This document shows, one piece after another, positions 36,027 to 44,325 of a stretch of 64,000 nt of DNA (positions are counted from its first letter, which is position 1; each line of letters opens with the position of its first letter). Below the pieces are notes generated by a model that was not told the origin of the DNA, did not search any database, and was given only the letters and a program-made list of their open reading frames with translations. The position numbers and the translations under genes are program-made. Source of the stretch: Vibrio sp. 10N (GTDB lineage: Bacteria; Pseudomonadota; Gammaproteobacteria; Enterobacterales; Vibrionaceae); assembly GCF_036245475.1 (NCBI RefSeq), contig NZ_BTPM01000002.1, positions 682,001-746,000 on the forward strand, written 5' to 3'.

Positions 36027-36351
36027 TCCAACTCCTTACCGCACTGGCAAGCTTATGCACGCCGCCACCATTAACGACTTGGTTAAACCCTTGGTTCTTT
36101 AGTACACCAACAGCCGCTCGAGAGCGCATTCCGGACGCGCAATAAACGATAACCGGCACCGAGGTTTTAAGATCTCGGCTTGCTCTTGTCGCTAGCGCAT
36201 CCAGTGGAATATTTTTGGCATTATCGATATGCCCACTCGCAAACTCTTGCGGCGAACGCACATCCAACAGAACCGCTTGTTGATCTAAGTAATCCTGTAT
36301 CGTTTGTGCATAATTGTTGGATCCAAAAAGACGTGTAATCCAATTAAACAT
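36016..36351 (-). CDS. Single-domain rhodanese
   Basis: 111 residues, one rhodanese domain with active-site loop CASGMRS (Cys persulfide) and the LLDVRSPQEFASGHIDNA entry motif. Cytosolic; carries sulfane sulfur. Encoded between a DUF2892 protein and tolC. Confidence 0.9.
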   Translation of the reverse strand: MFNWITRLFGSNNYAQTIQDYLDQQAVLLDVRSPQEFASGHIDNAKNIPLDALATRASRDLKTSVPVIVYCASGMRSRAAVGVLKNQGFNQVVNGGGVHKLASAVRSWNAK

Positions 36352-36419
36352 GGTGACTTCCCCACTTCGTTGTTTTATCAGGTGTTGCGTGACGCGTTGT
36401 CATCACTAGCAAGCACGGC

Positions 36420-36608
36420 TCATTCTTTTAAACCAAGTTTTAGCAGCAATTTACGTGGTGGGCAGAAGCCAGTGAAGCCACTTTGAATCAAGTTAAGACC
36501 GATAAACACAGTAAACCAGACAAAATGATGGCTCACGTATGCAGTCAGTAATAGAGAGATCAAAACCATGGTCCCCGCGAGAATTCGAATACCGTTTTCA
36601 ACTTTCAT
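36420..36608 (-). CDS. DUF2892 inner-membrane protein (YgaP membrane-domain-like)
   Basis: About 62 residues from ATG 36608 with AAGAGG upstream. Two membrane helices (ILAGTMVLISLLLTAYV and WFTVFIGLNLIQSG) end in GFCPPRKLL. In E. coli YgaP such a membrane part is fused to rhodanese; here the rhodanese is the next gene, 68 bp on. Confidence 0.82.
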   Translation of the reverse strand: MKVENGIRILAGTMVLISLLLTAYVSHHFVWFTVFIGLNLIQSGFTGFCPPRKLLLKLGLKE

Positions 36609-36647
36609 AATCAACCTCTTAATAAGAAATAGCTAATGTTTATGTGC

Positions 36648-36677
36648 AAATAAAAGCTCCGCAGCCAGCGCGGAGCT
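36648..36677 (-). terminator. Intrinsic terminator after the RND pump gene
   Basis: AGCTCCGC-N7-GCGGAGCT followed on the minus strand by TTTATTT. It ends only about 40 bp before the DUF2892 gene. Confidence 0.85.
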
Positions 36678-36696
36678 CTGTGCTATGACGATGTGA

Positions 36697-39600
36697 CTAC
36701 ACCGCCGCCTTTACAATGCCGCGTTTTAATGCGACGTAATACAGAATCGGTATCACCAATAACGTCAGTACTGTCGACACGAAGATACCGAAGATCAAAC
36801 TGATCGCTAACCCATTAAAGATAGGATCATCTAGGATAAATAAGGCGCCAATCATCGCTGCCAGTGCAGTTAGCATGATAGGTTTCGCACGGACGATAGC
36901 CGACTCAATCACCGCTTCACCCAGCTCCATCCCATCTCTTAACTGGTGGTTAATGAAGTCCACCAGCAGTATCGAGTTTCGAACAATGATACCCGCTAGG
37001 GCGATCATGCCGATCATCGACGTCGCCGTGAACTGTGCACCCAGCAATGCGTGCCCTGGCATCACACCGATGATGGTCAATGGGATGGGCGCCATAATAA
37101 TCAGCGGCACTAAGTAAGACTTAAACTGCGCAACCACTAACAGATAGATCAAGACCATACCGACAGCATACGCAATGCCCATGTCGCGGAACGTTTCGTA
37201 AGTAATCGTCCACTCGCCATCCCAAAAGATTTCAATGCCTTTGAGCCCAGACGGTTGCGATACGAAGTACTGCTCAACATCCATTCCTTTGTCGGTAAGG
37301 CTCGATGAAATATCGGCCATACCATACAGAGGACTATCAAGATCACCGGTCATATCACCCACAACCATGATCATAGGCACTAGGTTTTTATGAACAATGT
37401 AGTTGTCCATTGCCTGTTCTCGGACCTTAATCAAATCCGCGAGAATGTACTGTGTGCCTGATGCAGAGTTGATCTTCATATTCATCACCTGCTCCAAACG
37501 CACTTTGGCACTTTCTTTAGCCTGGATTTGGATTGGGATCGGATATTTGCTCTGCTCGCTGTGCAAATAGCTTACCGGTTTGCCGCCTACTGCGGTCGCC
37601 AAAGAATCGACAATCGATGAGTAAGCCACGCCAAGGCGCGATGCTTTACTTCGATCAATCACCACCTGCCATTTCTGATGCGCTTCAGGTAGGTAGAGGT
37701 CGACATCAACAATGTCATCCGTTTCACGGAAAATCTCTCTAAGTTGCAGTGCAGCTTGCTCACGAACTTCTTGAGTCGGACCGTAAACTTCGGCCAATAT
37801 TGGTGACCAAACAGGTGGACCTGGCGGCACTTCAACCACTTTAACTTTGCCACCAAATTTCTGAGCGATCTCGACCAGCTTTGGTCTCACCGCAACAGCA
37901 ATCTCATGGCTTGAACGATCACGCTCCGACTTATCCACCAAGTTAACTTGGATATCGCCTTTCTCTGGCGCTTGGCGCATGAAGTAGTGGCGTACTAAGC
38001 CATTAAAATTAATTGGCGCTGCTGTGCCTGCATAGATCTGGTAATCACTGACTTCTTCGACGTCGTTTAGCGCATCACTGAGCTCAAACAATACACGTTG
38101 AGTGCGCTCTAGCGAGTTGCCTTCTGGCATATCCAAAATCACTTGGAACTCTGACTTGTTGTCGAACGGCAGCATTTTCATCACCACAAGCTGCTGTACT
38201 GGCAGCCACATGGAGACAGCAATCGCCACTAACACGCCCACACCGAGTAATAGTCGGTTGCGTTTTTGCACTCGGCTAACGACAAACGGTGACATCACCT
38301 TTTTAAAGAAAGCCGACTGTTTACTGCTCACCTCTTCTTCGTGAGCATCACCCTCTTTAAGCAGAATACGTGCTAACCATGGCGTTAATACAAATGCGAT
38401 GATCAGCGAGATCAACATCCCCATTGAAGCATTGATTGGGATTGGGCTCATGTAAGGCCCCATTAAGCCCGAAACAAATGCCATCGGTAGCAAAGCGGCG
38501 ATAACCGTTAATGTTGCCAAAATAGTCGGCCCACCAACCTCATCGACTGCACCTGGTATAAGCTCCGCCAGCTTCTGTTTGCCTTTCACCATATGACGGT
38601 GAATATTCTCCACCACAACAATAGCGTCATCGACCAAAATACCGATAGAGAAAATAAGCGCGAACAAAGAAACACGGTTAAGAGTAAAGCCCCAAGCCCA
38701 TGACGCAAACAAGGTGAGAAGCAAAGTGATAATAACGGCGACACCAACCACAACCGCTTCGCGTACGCCCATCGTCACTAGAACCAGAAGCACCACGGCG
38801 CCGGTGGCAAAGGCAAGCTTACCAATCAATGTATTGGCTTTATCCGCGGCAGTCTGACCATAGTCACGAGTCACATCCACTTGAATGTTATCGGGAATCA
38901 GCGTGCTCTCCAGTTCGCTTAAGCGCTCTTCCACTGCTTTCGCCACATCCACGGCGTTCTCACCGCTTTTCTTGGCAATCGCGATGGTCACGGCTGGTTT
39001 AATGTCGCTCTTGTCACTGGTCCAAACCACTTGCGTTGGCGTGTCTGTCCCCAAGTTAATGTCGGCAATGTCAGCGAGGTAAACAGGCTGACCGGCGTGT
39101 AAGCCAACCACTAACTGCTTAACCTCATCGACATTGGTGAGAAACTCACCAATTTGCAGTGGGATCGATTGATTGTCTTGCGTCAGACTCAGCATAGGAG
39201 ATGCTGAGTTGGCATCTGGCAGCATTTGGTTGAGCGAATCGATTGTTACGCCGTAACCTGACATTTTCGCAGGATCGAGCCTAACATCCACTATTGTTGG
39301 CTGACGACCCACCGTGTAGATATCTCGCGTGCCTGGAATGCGCTTTAGCTCTGTTTCCAAACCATGAGCAACACTGGTGATTTCCTGCAGGGTTGCTGAT
39401 TCCGACTTAGGTGACAGGGTCACATTTACAATCGGCACATCTTCAATACCACGCGGTTTAATAATTGGCTGTCCAACGCCCATGTTTGCCGGCATCCAAT
39501 CATTGTTGGAATAAAGCTTGTTGTATATCTTCACCACGGCTTCGTTTCTGGGGATGCCAACTTCGAAGATTGCAACAATCATTGCGCCGCCAGGCTGAGA

Positions 39601-39885
39601 GAACGAATAGATCTTATCGATGCCGTTAATCTCAGACACTATTTGTTCAGCCGGGTTGGTGACTAAGCTCTCAACCTCTCTCGGTGAGGCACCCGGAAAC
39701 GGAATGTAGACATCCGCGAAGGTCACATCAATTTGAGGCTCCTCTTCTTTCGGCGTCACGGCAATCGCCATCAAACCAAGCAGCAAACCAACCAAGGCCA
39801 GCAATGGGGTCATCGCTGAAGCTTGGAATGCGGCCGCTATACGTCCGGAGATCCCCAATTTTTCATCTGGTGTATTGTGACTCAT
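36697..39885 (-). CDS. RND-family efflux pump, inner-membrane transporter
   Basis: 1062 residues, twelve membrane helices and two large periplasmic loops. Proton-relay acids appear in SIGILVDDAIVVVENIHRH (helix 4). Starts SGRIAAAFQASAMTPLLALVG. Reads as a HAE/AcrB-like pump; substrate unknown. 8 bp after the adaptor gene. The context of sulfur genes and the shared operator suggest induction by reactive sulfur species. Confidence 0.9.
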   Translation of the reverse strand: MSHNTPDEKLGISGRIAAAFQASAMTPLLALVGLLLGLMAIAVTPKEEEPQIDVTFADVYIPFPGASPREVESLVTNPAEQIVSEINGIDKIYSFSQPGGAMIVAIFEVGIPRNEAVVKIYNKLYSNNDWMPANMGVGQPIIKPRGIEDVPIVNVTLSPKSESATLQEITSVAHGLETELKRIPGTRDIYTVGRQPTIVDVRLDPAKMSGYGVTIDSLNQMLPDANSASPMLSLTQDNQSIPLQIGEFLTNVDEVKQLVVGLHAGQPVYLADIADINLGTDTPTQVVWTSDKSDIKPAVTIAIAKKSGENAVDVAKAVEERLSELESTLIPDNIQVDVTRDYGQTAADKANTLIGKLAFATGAVVLLVLVTMGVREAVVVGVAVIITLLLTLFASWAWGFTLNRVSLFALIFSIGILVDDAIVVVENIHRHMVKGKQKLAELIPGAVDEVGGPTILATLTVIAALLPMAFVSGLMGPYMSPIPINASMGMLISLIIAFVLTPWLARILLKEGDAHEEEVSSKQSAFFKKVMSPFVVSRVQKRNRLLLGVGVLVAIAVSMWLPVQQLVVMKMLPFDNKSEFQVILDMPEGNSLERTQRVLFELSDALNDVEEVSDYQIYAGTAAPINFNGLVRHYFMRQAPEKGDIQVNLVDKSERDRSSHEIAVAVRPKLVEIAQKFGGKVKVVEVPPGPPVWSPILAEVYGPTQEVREQAALQLREIFRETDDIVDVDLYLPEAHQKWQVVIDRSKASRLGVAYSSIVDSLATAVGGKPVSYLHSEQSKYPIPIQIQAKESAKVRLEQVMNMKINSASGTQYILADLIKVREQAMDNYIVHKNLVPMIMVVGDMTGDLDSPLYGMADISSSLTDKGMDVEQYFVSQPSGLKGIEIFWDGEWTITYETFRDMGIAYAVGMVLIYLLVVAQFKSYLVPLIIMAPIPLTIIGVMPGHALLGAQFTATSMIGMIALAGIIVRNSILLVDFINHQLRDGMELGEAVIESAIVRAKPIMLTALAAMIGALFILDDPIFNGLAISLIFGIFVSTVLTLLVIPILYYVALKRGIVKAAV

Positions 39886-39893
39886 GCTGCCCC

Positions 39894-40898
39894 CTACTTC
39901 TCAGCTAAATAGCTAACCACGTCGCTGACGATTTCATCACCCACTTCAAGACCGCTGAGCACTTCGAGTTGACCATTGTGTGATTGACCCACTCGTACCG
40001 GATTCATTGAAACCTGCTCACCTTCTACACGGTAGACAACGCTGAGCTCACCGCGGCGAATGACTGCGGACTCTGGGATCTGTATAGAGGGCTTTTCATC
40101 ATGTTGAAACGCCACTTTTACCCACTCGCCAGGCAGTAAGTTTTTAGGCTGTTCAAGTAACTCAAGACGAAGATGGAAGGTACGAGATTTTTCATGAGCG
40201 TAGTTGAACAGTTTGGCCTCGTACGGCTCAAGCGTTTCACCATTTAGAGTCGTGATTGAAAACTGACTCGCATCTTGGACTTTTTCGCGATAGCGCTGAG
40301 GGATCTCTGTCACGACACGAAGCGGCGACAGTGAAAAGCCAGCCATTAACTGACTACCTGGTGCTACCGTTTCACCCAGTTCGACATAACGATGAGTAAC
40401 CACACCCGTATAAGGCGCACGAATGCTGGTATACCCTAGCGACTCTTTTGCTTGTGCCACGGCCGCTTTCGCTTGCTTCACTTCAGCAATAGATGAACGC
40501 GCTTCGGCTTCTGCTGCATCGAGACGCTCTCTGGAGATCGCACCTTTAGGGAACAGCTCACGATAGCGTTTTACCTGAGCCGTCGCTTTAATGTTTTGGG
40601 CGTTGGCACTATTGAGTTGCGCTAATGCAGCGTCAAGTGAAGCTGATTGTTGCTCTGCACTGATTTCCAGCAGCACATCCCCCTGCTTGACAATGTCGTT
40701 AACATCCGCATTAACAGCCACAATGCGGCCCGAAGTTTGTGCTGACAGTGTGCCTCGATTTACGGCTTCAACGGTTGCATCTAACTCTACAACCGAATCG
40801 ATAGTGTTTCGTTCAATAATGGTGGTTTCATACGCATTGGCGCTTGTACCGATGACAGCACTGGCGATCACTGCCCATTTGAGAAAGCTGACTTTCAT
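39894..40898 (-). CDS. RND efflux periplasmic adaptor
   Basis: 334 residues with signal peptide (ends near ANAYE), a split lipoyl domain (GTLSAQTSGRIVAVNADVND and IRAPYTGVVTHRYVELGE), hairpin helices and a beta-barrel. Membrane-fusion protein partner of the downstream pump. GAGG ribosome site. Confidence 0.9.
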   Translation of the reverse strand: MKVSFLKWAVIASAVIGTSANAYETTIIERNTIDSVVELDATVEAVNRGTLSAQTSGRIVAVNADVNDIVKQGDVLLEISAEQQSASLDAALAQLNSANAQNIKATAQVKRYRELFPKGAISRERLDAAEAEARSSIAEVKQAKAAVAQAKESLGYTSIRAPYTGVVTHRYVELGETVAPGSQLMAGFSLSPLRVVTEIPQRYREKVQDASQFSITTLNGETLEPYEAKLFNYAHEKSRTFHLRLELLEQPKNLLPGEWVKVAFQHDEKPSIQIPESAVIRRGELSVVYRVEGEQVSMNPVRVGQSHNGQLEVLSGLEVGDEIVSDVVSYLAEK

Positions 40899-40930
40899 GT
40901 TTACCTCATTATCATTAATTAGTTAACCCT

Positions 40931-40959
40931 AATATAAAGGCGTAAATTAGAAATGTCTA
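40931..40959 (-). promoter_or_regulatory. Promoter of the RND operon
   Basis: On the minus strand TAGACA (40954-40959), 17-bp spacer, TATATT (40931-40936). The -35 is inside the ATTAG-N6-CTAAT operator. Confidence 0.75.
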
Positions 40960-40961
40960 AT
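40946..40961. promoter_or_regulatory. Operator ATTAG-N6-CTAAT, RND promoter
   Basis: Perfect dyad ATTAGAAATGTCTAAT overlapping the -35 element. The same dyad, in the same place relative to the promoter, precedes the CoA-disulfide reductase gene; the ArsR gene in the cluster is the best candidate for its repressor. Confidence 0.7.
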
Positions 40962-40968
40962 ACTTTTA

Positions 40969-40984
40969 TTTAGAAAGTGCTAAT
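40969..40984. promoter_or_regulatory. Second operator copy, RND promoter
   Basis: TTTAG-N6-CTAAT, one base off the dyad, 23 bp from the first copy and upstream of the -35. Confidence 0.55.
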
Positions 40985-41035
40985 TTATGTGCTTTTGTGA
41001 CTGAAGTTGTATGTCGCTCTTCAAATTATAGGCAA

Positions 41036-41068
41036 TAAAAAAGCTCGGTTTTGCAACCGAGCTTTAAA
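41036..41068 (-). terminator. Intrinsic terminator after the YeeE/YedE genes
   Basis: AAAGCTCGGTT / AACCGAGCTTT with 4-base loop; T-rich on the minus strand (TTTTTTATT). Confidence 0.88.
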
Positions 41069-41111
41069 TTTCCACTTTATTTCAGAAAGTTATTCGTCGT
41101 AGTTTGTAACA

Positions 41112-41555
41112 CTACGATTGCTTTGCCATCGAGACTTGTGTTTTTTTGCTTAGCAACACATCACCAATCAACATGCCCACAAGCATCGCAAGAACAAAGC
41201 CAACCACCCCAATGTTACCGTTGGCAATGGATGAGATAGCAGGTCCAGGACAGATACCCGCAATACCCCAACCCAAACCAAATAGTGCAGAACCGCTTAG
41301 CAATTGAACATCGACTTTCTTGTTTTCAGTCAAACAGAACTGATCCGTACACACTGGCTCTGGTTTTCGGCGGATAATCAACCAATAGCTTGGCGCGAAA
41401 ACTAGAAGTGCTCCCCCCATCACAAACGCAAGGTCTGGAGACCATTGGCCGAAGATATCGAGAAATGCCATCACATTAGCCGGATCGCCCATACCGGAAA
41501 CGATCATACCCGCACCAAACAAAAAACCACTAATCAAAGCAATAATACGAAACAT
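41112..41555 (-). CDS. YeeE/YedE-type sulfur transport protein, second unit
   Basis: 147 residues, four membrane helices; signature GLGWGIAGICPGPAI. Half-size YeeE/YedE (DUF6691-like) protein that pairs with the next upstream unit. Related proteins carry thiosulfate or sulfane-sulfur species. TAGGAG ribosome site. Confidence 0.85.
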   Translation of the reverse strand: MFRIIALISGFLFGAGMIVSGMGDPANVMAFLDIFGQWSPDLAFVMGGALLVFAPSYWLIIRRKPEPVCTDQFCLTENKKVDVQLLSGSALFGLGWGIAGICPGPAISSIANGNIGVVGFVLAMLVGMLIGDVLLSKKTQVSMAKQS

Positions 41556-41564
41556 GGTCTTCTC

Positions 41565-41981
41565 CTAAAGTGCGTGTAGCATCATTGTCGTGGTCGCCAT
41601 TGCCACGGCCATAAATGTCATAGTCGCCGCAATAGAACGTTTCGACAAACGCCCCATACCACAAATACCATGCCCACTGGTACAACCGTTGCCCAGTTTA
41701 GTACCAATACCCACGATTAGACCTGCAATGAGCACAAGCGGCGTCGGCACCACCATCGCTGCGGGTTCGATATTGAGCACTTTGGCGACAACAACACCAC
41801 CTAAGATCATGCCCAATACAAACAGAACGCGCCAGCTAGTATCGCCTTTGCGACCTTTGTAAATACGTCCAACAATGCCACTAATGCCGGCAATCTTGCC
41901 GTTAAACATCAGTAACAAGGTTGCCGATACACCTAACAGCATACCGCCGAGCAGAGACGCCCAAGGGAAGGAAAATTCCAT
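41565..41981 (-). CDS. YeeE/YedE-type sulfur transport protein, first unit
   Basis: About 138 residues from ATG 41981 with GAGGT upstream. Four membrane helices and the conserved GNGCTSGHGICGMGRLS signature, whose Cys residues relay sulfur in the family. The two units resemble the PmpA/PmpB pair found with bigR-type operons. Confidence 0.87.
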   Translation of the reverse strand: MEFSFPWASLLGGMLLGVSATLLLMFNGKIAGISGIVGRIYKGRKGDTSWRVLFVLGMILGGVVVAKVLNIEPAAMVVPTPLVLIAGLIVGIGTKLGNGCTSGHGICGMGRLSKRSIAATMTFMAVAMATTTMMLHAL

Positions 41982-42001
41982 AACTACCTCTTTGAATTTC
42001 A

Positions 42002-42048
42002 AACTTAAAATTGATTTAAGTTGCAAAATTCACCCAAAAATTTTGCAA
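42002..42048. promoter_or_regulatory. Two nested inverted repeats upstream of YeeE/YedE genes
   Basis: AACTTAAA / TTTAAGTT (42002-42022) and, sharing its edge, TTGCAAAATT-N8-AATTTTGCAA (42021-42048), a perfect 10-bp stem. Located between arsR stop and the first YeeE gene. May be an mRNA structure controlling read-through from arsR or an operator. Confidence 0.5.
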
Positions 42049-42083
42049 GTTAAACCAGCTACAGCTAGAAAGTAAGAGGACAC

Positions 42084-42377
42084 TTAATGACAGTAGAGGC
42101 TATGAAGTTGCTGTATAAGCCCAACAACGCGATCGTCTTTGAGTGCGTAGTAAACGTGTTGCGACTCTTTACGAGATGTCACCAAGTCCGCTTTTTTCAG
42201 CACAGACAAATGCTGAGAAAACGCCGATTGGCTTAAATTGGAATTTGCTTGTAGTTGTCCAGCTCCCTGTTCACCTTCAACTAGTTGGCACAACACGAAC
42301 AAGCGATCCGGATGGGCGAGTGTTTTAAGCACTTCCGCTACATCCACTGCGCGATCTTTCATTTGCAGTAAATTCAC
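42084..42377 (-). CDS. ArsR-family repressor, HlyU/SqrR/BigR-type persulfide sensor
   Basis: 97 residues from GTG 42377, with GAGGT 8 bases upstream; the predicted transcription start near 42404 lies downstream of the alternative ATG at 42419, which favours the GTG. Winged helix with QSAFSQHLSVLKKADLVTS recognition region. Two Cys, C30 (LFVLCQL) and C96 (SLYCH), are 66 residues apart, the same spacing as the reactive pair of HlyU and SqrR, which form a sulfur link on meeting persulfides and release DNA. No CxC metal site. Divergent from the CoA-disulfide reductase. Confidence 0.85.
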   Translation of the reverse strand: MNLLQMKDRAVDVAEVLKTLAHPDRLFVLCQLVEGEQGAGQLQANSNLSQSAFSQHLSVLKKADLVTSRKESQHVYYALKDDRVVGLIQQLHSLYCH

Positions 42378-42410
42378 TTTGTTACCTCTGTGTGTTGATT
42401 TGATGTCGTC

Positions 42411-42439
42411 ATTATCCACACACCCATTAAATTAGTCAA
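42411..42439 (-). promoter_or_regulatory. arsR promoter
   Basis: On the minus strand TTGACT (42434-42439), 17 bp, GATAAT (42411-42416). A degenerate operator copy, ATTAG-N6-CTTAA (42431-42446), covers the -35, implying autoregulation. Confidence 0.6.
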
Positions 42440-42475
42440 TACTTAATTAGCCAAACTATATTTAGTTTAAAATAT

Positions 42476-42506
42476 ATTAGACAAAGCTAATTGTAGTGTT
42501 TATAGT
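42476..42506 (+). promoter_or_regulatory. Operator and promoter of the CoA-disulfide reductase gene
   Basis: Perfect ATTAG-N6-CTAAT (42476-42491) overlapping -35 TAGACA (42478-42483); 17-bp spacer; -10 TATAGT (42501-42506). Same design as the RND promoter. Confidence 0.72.
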
Positions 42507-42570
42507 GGCTGTCATTCACGATTAACATGCATCTTTGGACATGTATCCAAGATAAGTAATGAGGTAAGGT

Positions 42571-44244
42571 ATGACTAAGATCGTAATTGTAGGTGGTGTG
42601 GCTGGTGGTGCTTCTGCGGCTGCTCGTGCTCGTCGTTTAAGCGAAGACGCTGAAATTATTATGCTGGAGCGTGGACCGTTTGTGTCATTCGCAAACTGTG
42701 GCCTTCCTTATCACATTGGCGGTGACATTAAAGACCGCTCAAAGCTCCTGCTGCAAACACCTGAAAGCTTTTTAGCACGATTTAATGTCGATGTGCGTGT
42801 GATGAACGAAGTGGTATCCATTAACCGTGCTGACAAAACAGTCACCATCAAGAACCTTATTGATAATAGCGAATATACCGAGTCTTACGACTTTCTGCTG
42901 CTAAGTCCAGGCGCTGCACCGTTCATCCCTGCAATCCCTGGTGTTGACAACCCACTGACCCATTCATTGCGTAACATTCCTGATATGGATCGCATAATCC
43001 AGACGATTCAGACCAACAAGCCAAAGCACGCGACGGTTGTTGGTGGCGGTTTCATTGGACTAGAAATGATGGAAGCTTTCCATCAGCTTGGTATTAAAAC
43101 CACATTGATTGAAATGGCGGATCAAGTCATGACGCCAGTAGATAAAGAGATGGCGGGATTTGCACACGCTGAGATCAAACAGCGCGGCATTGACCTTCGT
43201 CTAGGCGCTGCACTGGAATCTGTCGATTTCACTCCGTCGGCGCAAAGTGCAGATGGCAATACAGGTAAACTGACTTTATCACTGAACAACGGTGAAACAT
43301 TGACGACGGAACTGCTGATCATGTCTATCGGTGTTCGTCCAGAAACCAAACTGGCAAAAGAAGCCGGCCTGCAACTTGGTGAACTAGGCGGTATTTATAC
43401 CAACGCCAGCATGCAAACCAGCGATCCTTCCATCTTCGCCGTCGGTGATGCGATTGAAGATACTGACTTTGTCACAGGTAAATCTGGCTTTGTTCCTTTA
43501 GCAGGACCTGCGAACCGCCAAGGTCGCATGGCTGCAGACAACATGCTTGGCCGCTCTGAAACATATCAAGGCACACAAGGTACGTCGATTGTTAAGATCT
43601 TCGATCTCGCGGTGGCTTCAGTCGGTAAGAACGAGAAAGTACTTAAACGTGAAGGCATCGCGTACGAAAAAGTCTACGTGCACACAGCAAGTCACGCGGG
43701 TTACTACCCTGGCGCGGAGATTGTTTCATTGAAAATGCTCTTTAGCCCAGAGACAGGAAAAATCCTCGGTGCACAAGCAGCGGGTAAAGATGGCGTTGAT
43801 AAGCGTATTGATGTGCTTGCAGTAGCGCAGCGCGCAGGCATGACGGTTGAGCAGCTTCAGCACCTAGAACTGACCTATGCACCACCTTACGGAAGTGCTA
43901 AAGACGTGATTAACCAGGCGGCATTTGTAGCGAACAACATCCTTAAAGGTGATGCAACGCCTATTCACTTCGATGAGATTGATAACCTAACGGACGATCA
44001 GATCCTACTGGACGTGCGTAACCCAGGCGAACTCGAAAGCGTTGGTTTTATCGAAGGCGCGATTAACATTCCTGTCGATCAACTGCGCGGACGCATGAAT
44101 GAGCTACCAAAAGACAAAGAGATCGTGATCTACTGTCAAGTAGGCCTTCGTGGCAACGTTGCCTATCGTCAGCTTGTCAACAATGGCTTCAAAGCTCGTA
44201 ACTTGATTGGTGGCTATCGCACTTATAAGTTTGCGCAAGCTTAA
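42571..44244 (+). CDS. CoA-disulfide / CoA-persulfide reductase with C-terminal rhodanese
   Basis: 557 residues. FAD/NAD(P)H oxidoreductase (GGVAGGASAAARARRL, second nucleotide fold VVGGGFIGLEM, FAD segment IFAVGDAIE) with the single active Cys43 in SFANCGLPYHIGG, as in CoA-disulfide reductases. A C-terminal rhodanese domain (about 460-557) has Cys522 in YCQVGLRG. The fused form reduces CoA-persulfide or polysulfides with NADH. GAGGTAAGG ribosome site. Divergent from arsR and likely repressed by it. Confidence 0.93.
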   Translation: MTKIVIVGGVAGGASAAARARRLSEDAEIIMLERGPFVSFANCGLPYHIGGDIKDRSKLLLQTPESFLARFNVDVRVMNEVVSINRADKTVTIKNLIDNSEYTESYDFLLLSPGAAPFIPAIPGVDNPLTHSLRNIPDMDRIIQTIQTNKPKHATVVGGGFIGLEMMEAFHQLGIKTTLIEMADQVMTPVDKEMAGFAHAEIKQRGIDLRLGAALESVDFTPSAQSADGNTGKLTLSLNNGETLTTELLIMSIGVRPETKLAKEAGLQLGELGGIYTNASMQTSDPSIFAVGDAIEDTDFVTGKSGFVPLAGPANRQGRMAADNMLGRSETYQGTQGTSIVKIFDLAVASVGKNEKVLKREGIAYEKVYVHTASHAGYYPGAEIVSLKMLFSPETGKILGAQAAGKDGVDKRIDVLAVAQRAGMTVEQLQHLELTYAPPYGSAKDVINQAAFVANNILKGDATPIHFDEIDNLTDDQILLDVRNPGELESVGFIEGAINIPVDQLRGRMNELPKDKEIVIYCQVGLRGNVAYRQLVNNGFKARNLIGGYRTYKFAQA

Positions 44245-44275
44245 TCGTCAGTCGAACATACTTTAACTGAACGTA

Positions 44276-44303
44276 AAAAAGGAGCACCTCGGTGCTCCTT
44301 TTA
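44276..44303. terminator. Bidirectional intrinsic terminator
   Basis: AAAAGGAGCAC / GTGCTCCTTTT around a 4-base loop; A and T tracts on each side; between two convergent genes. Confidence 0.9.
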
Positions 44304-44325
44304 AGTTTGTATAAACCTGACTCGA

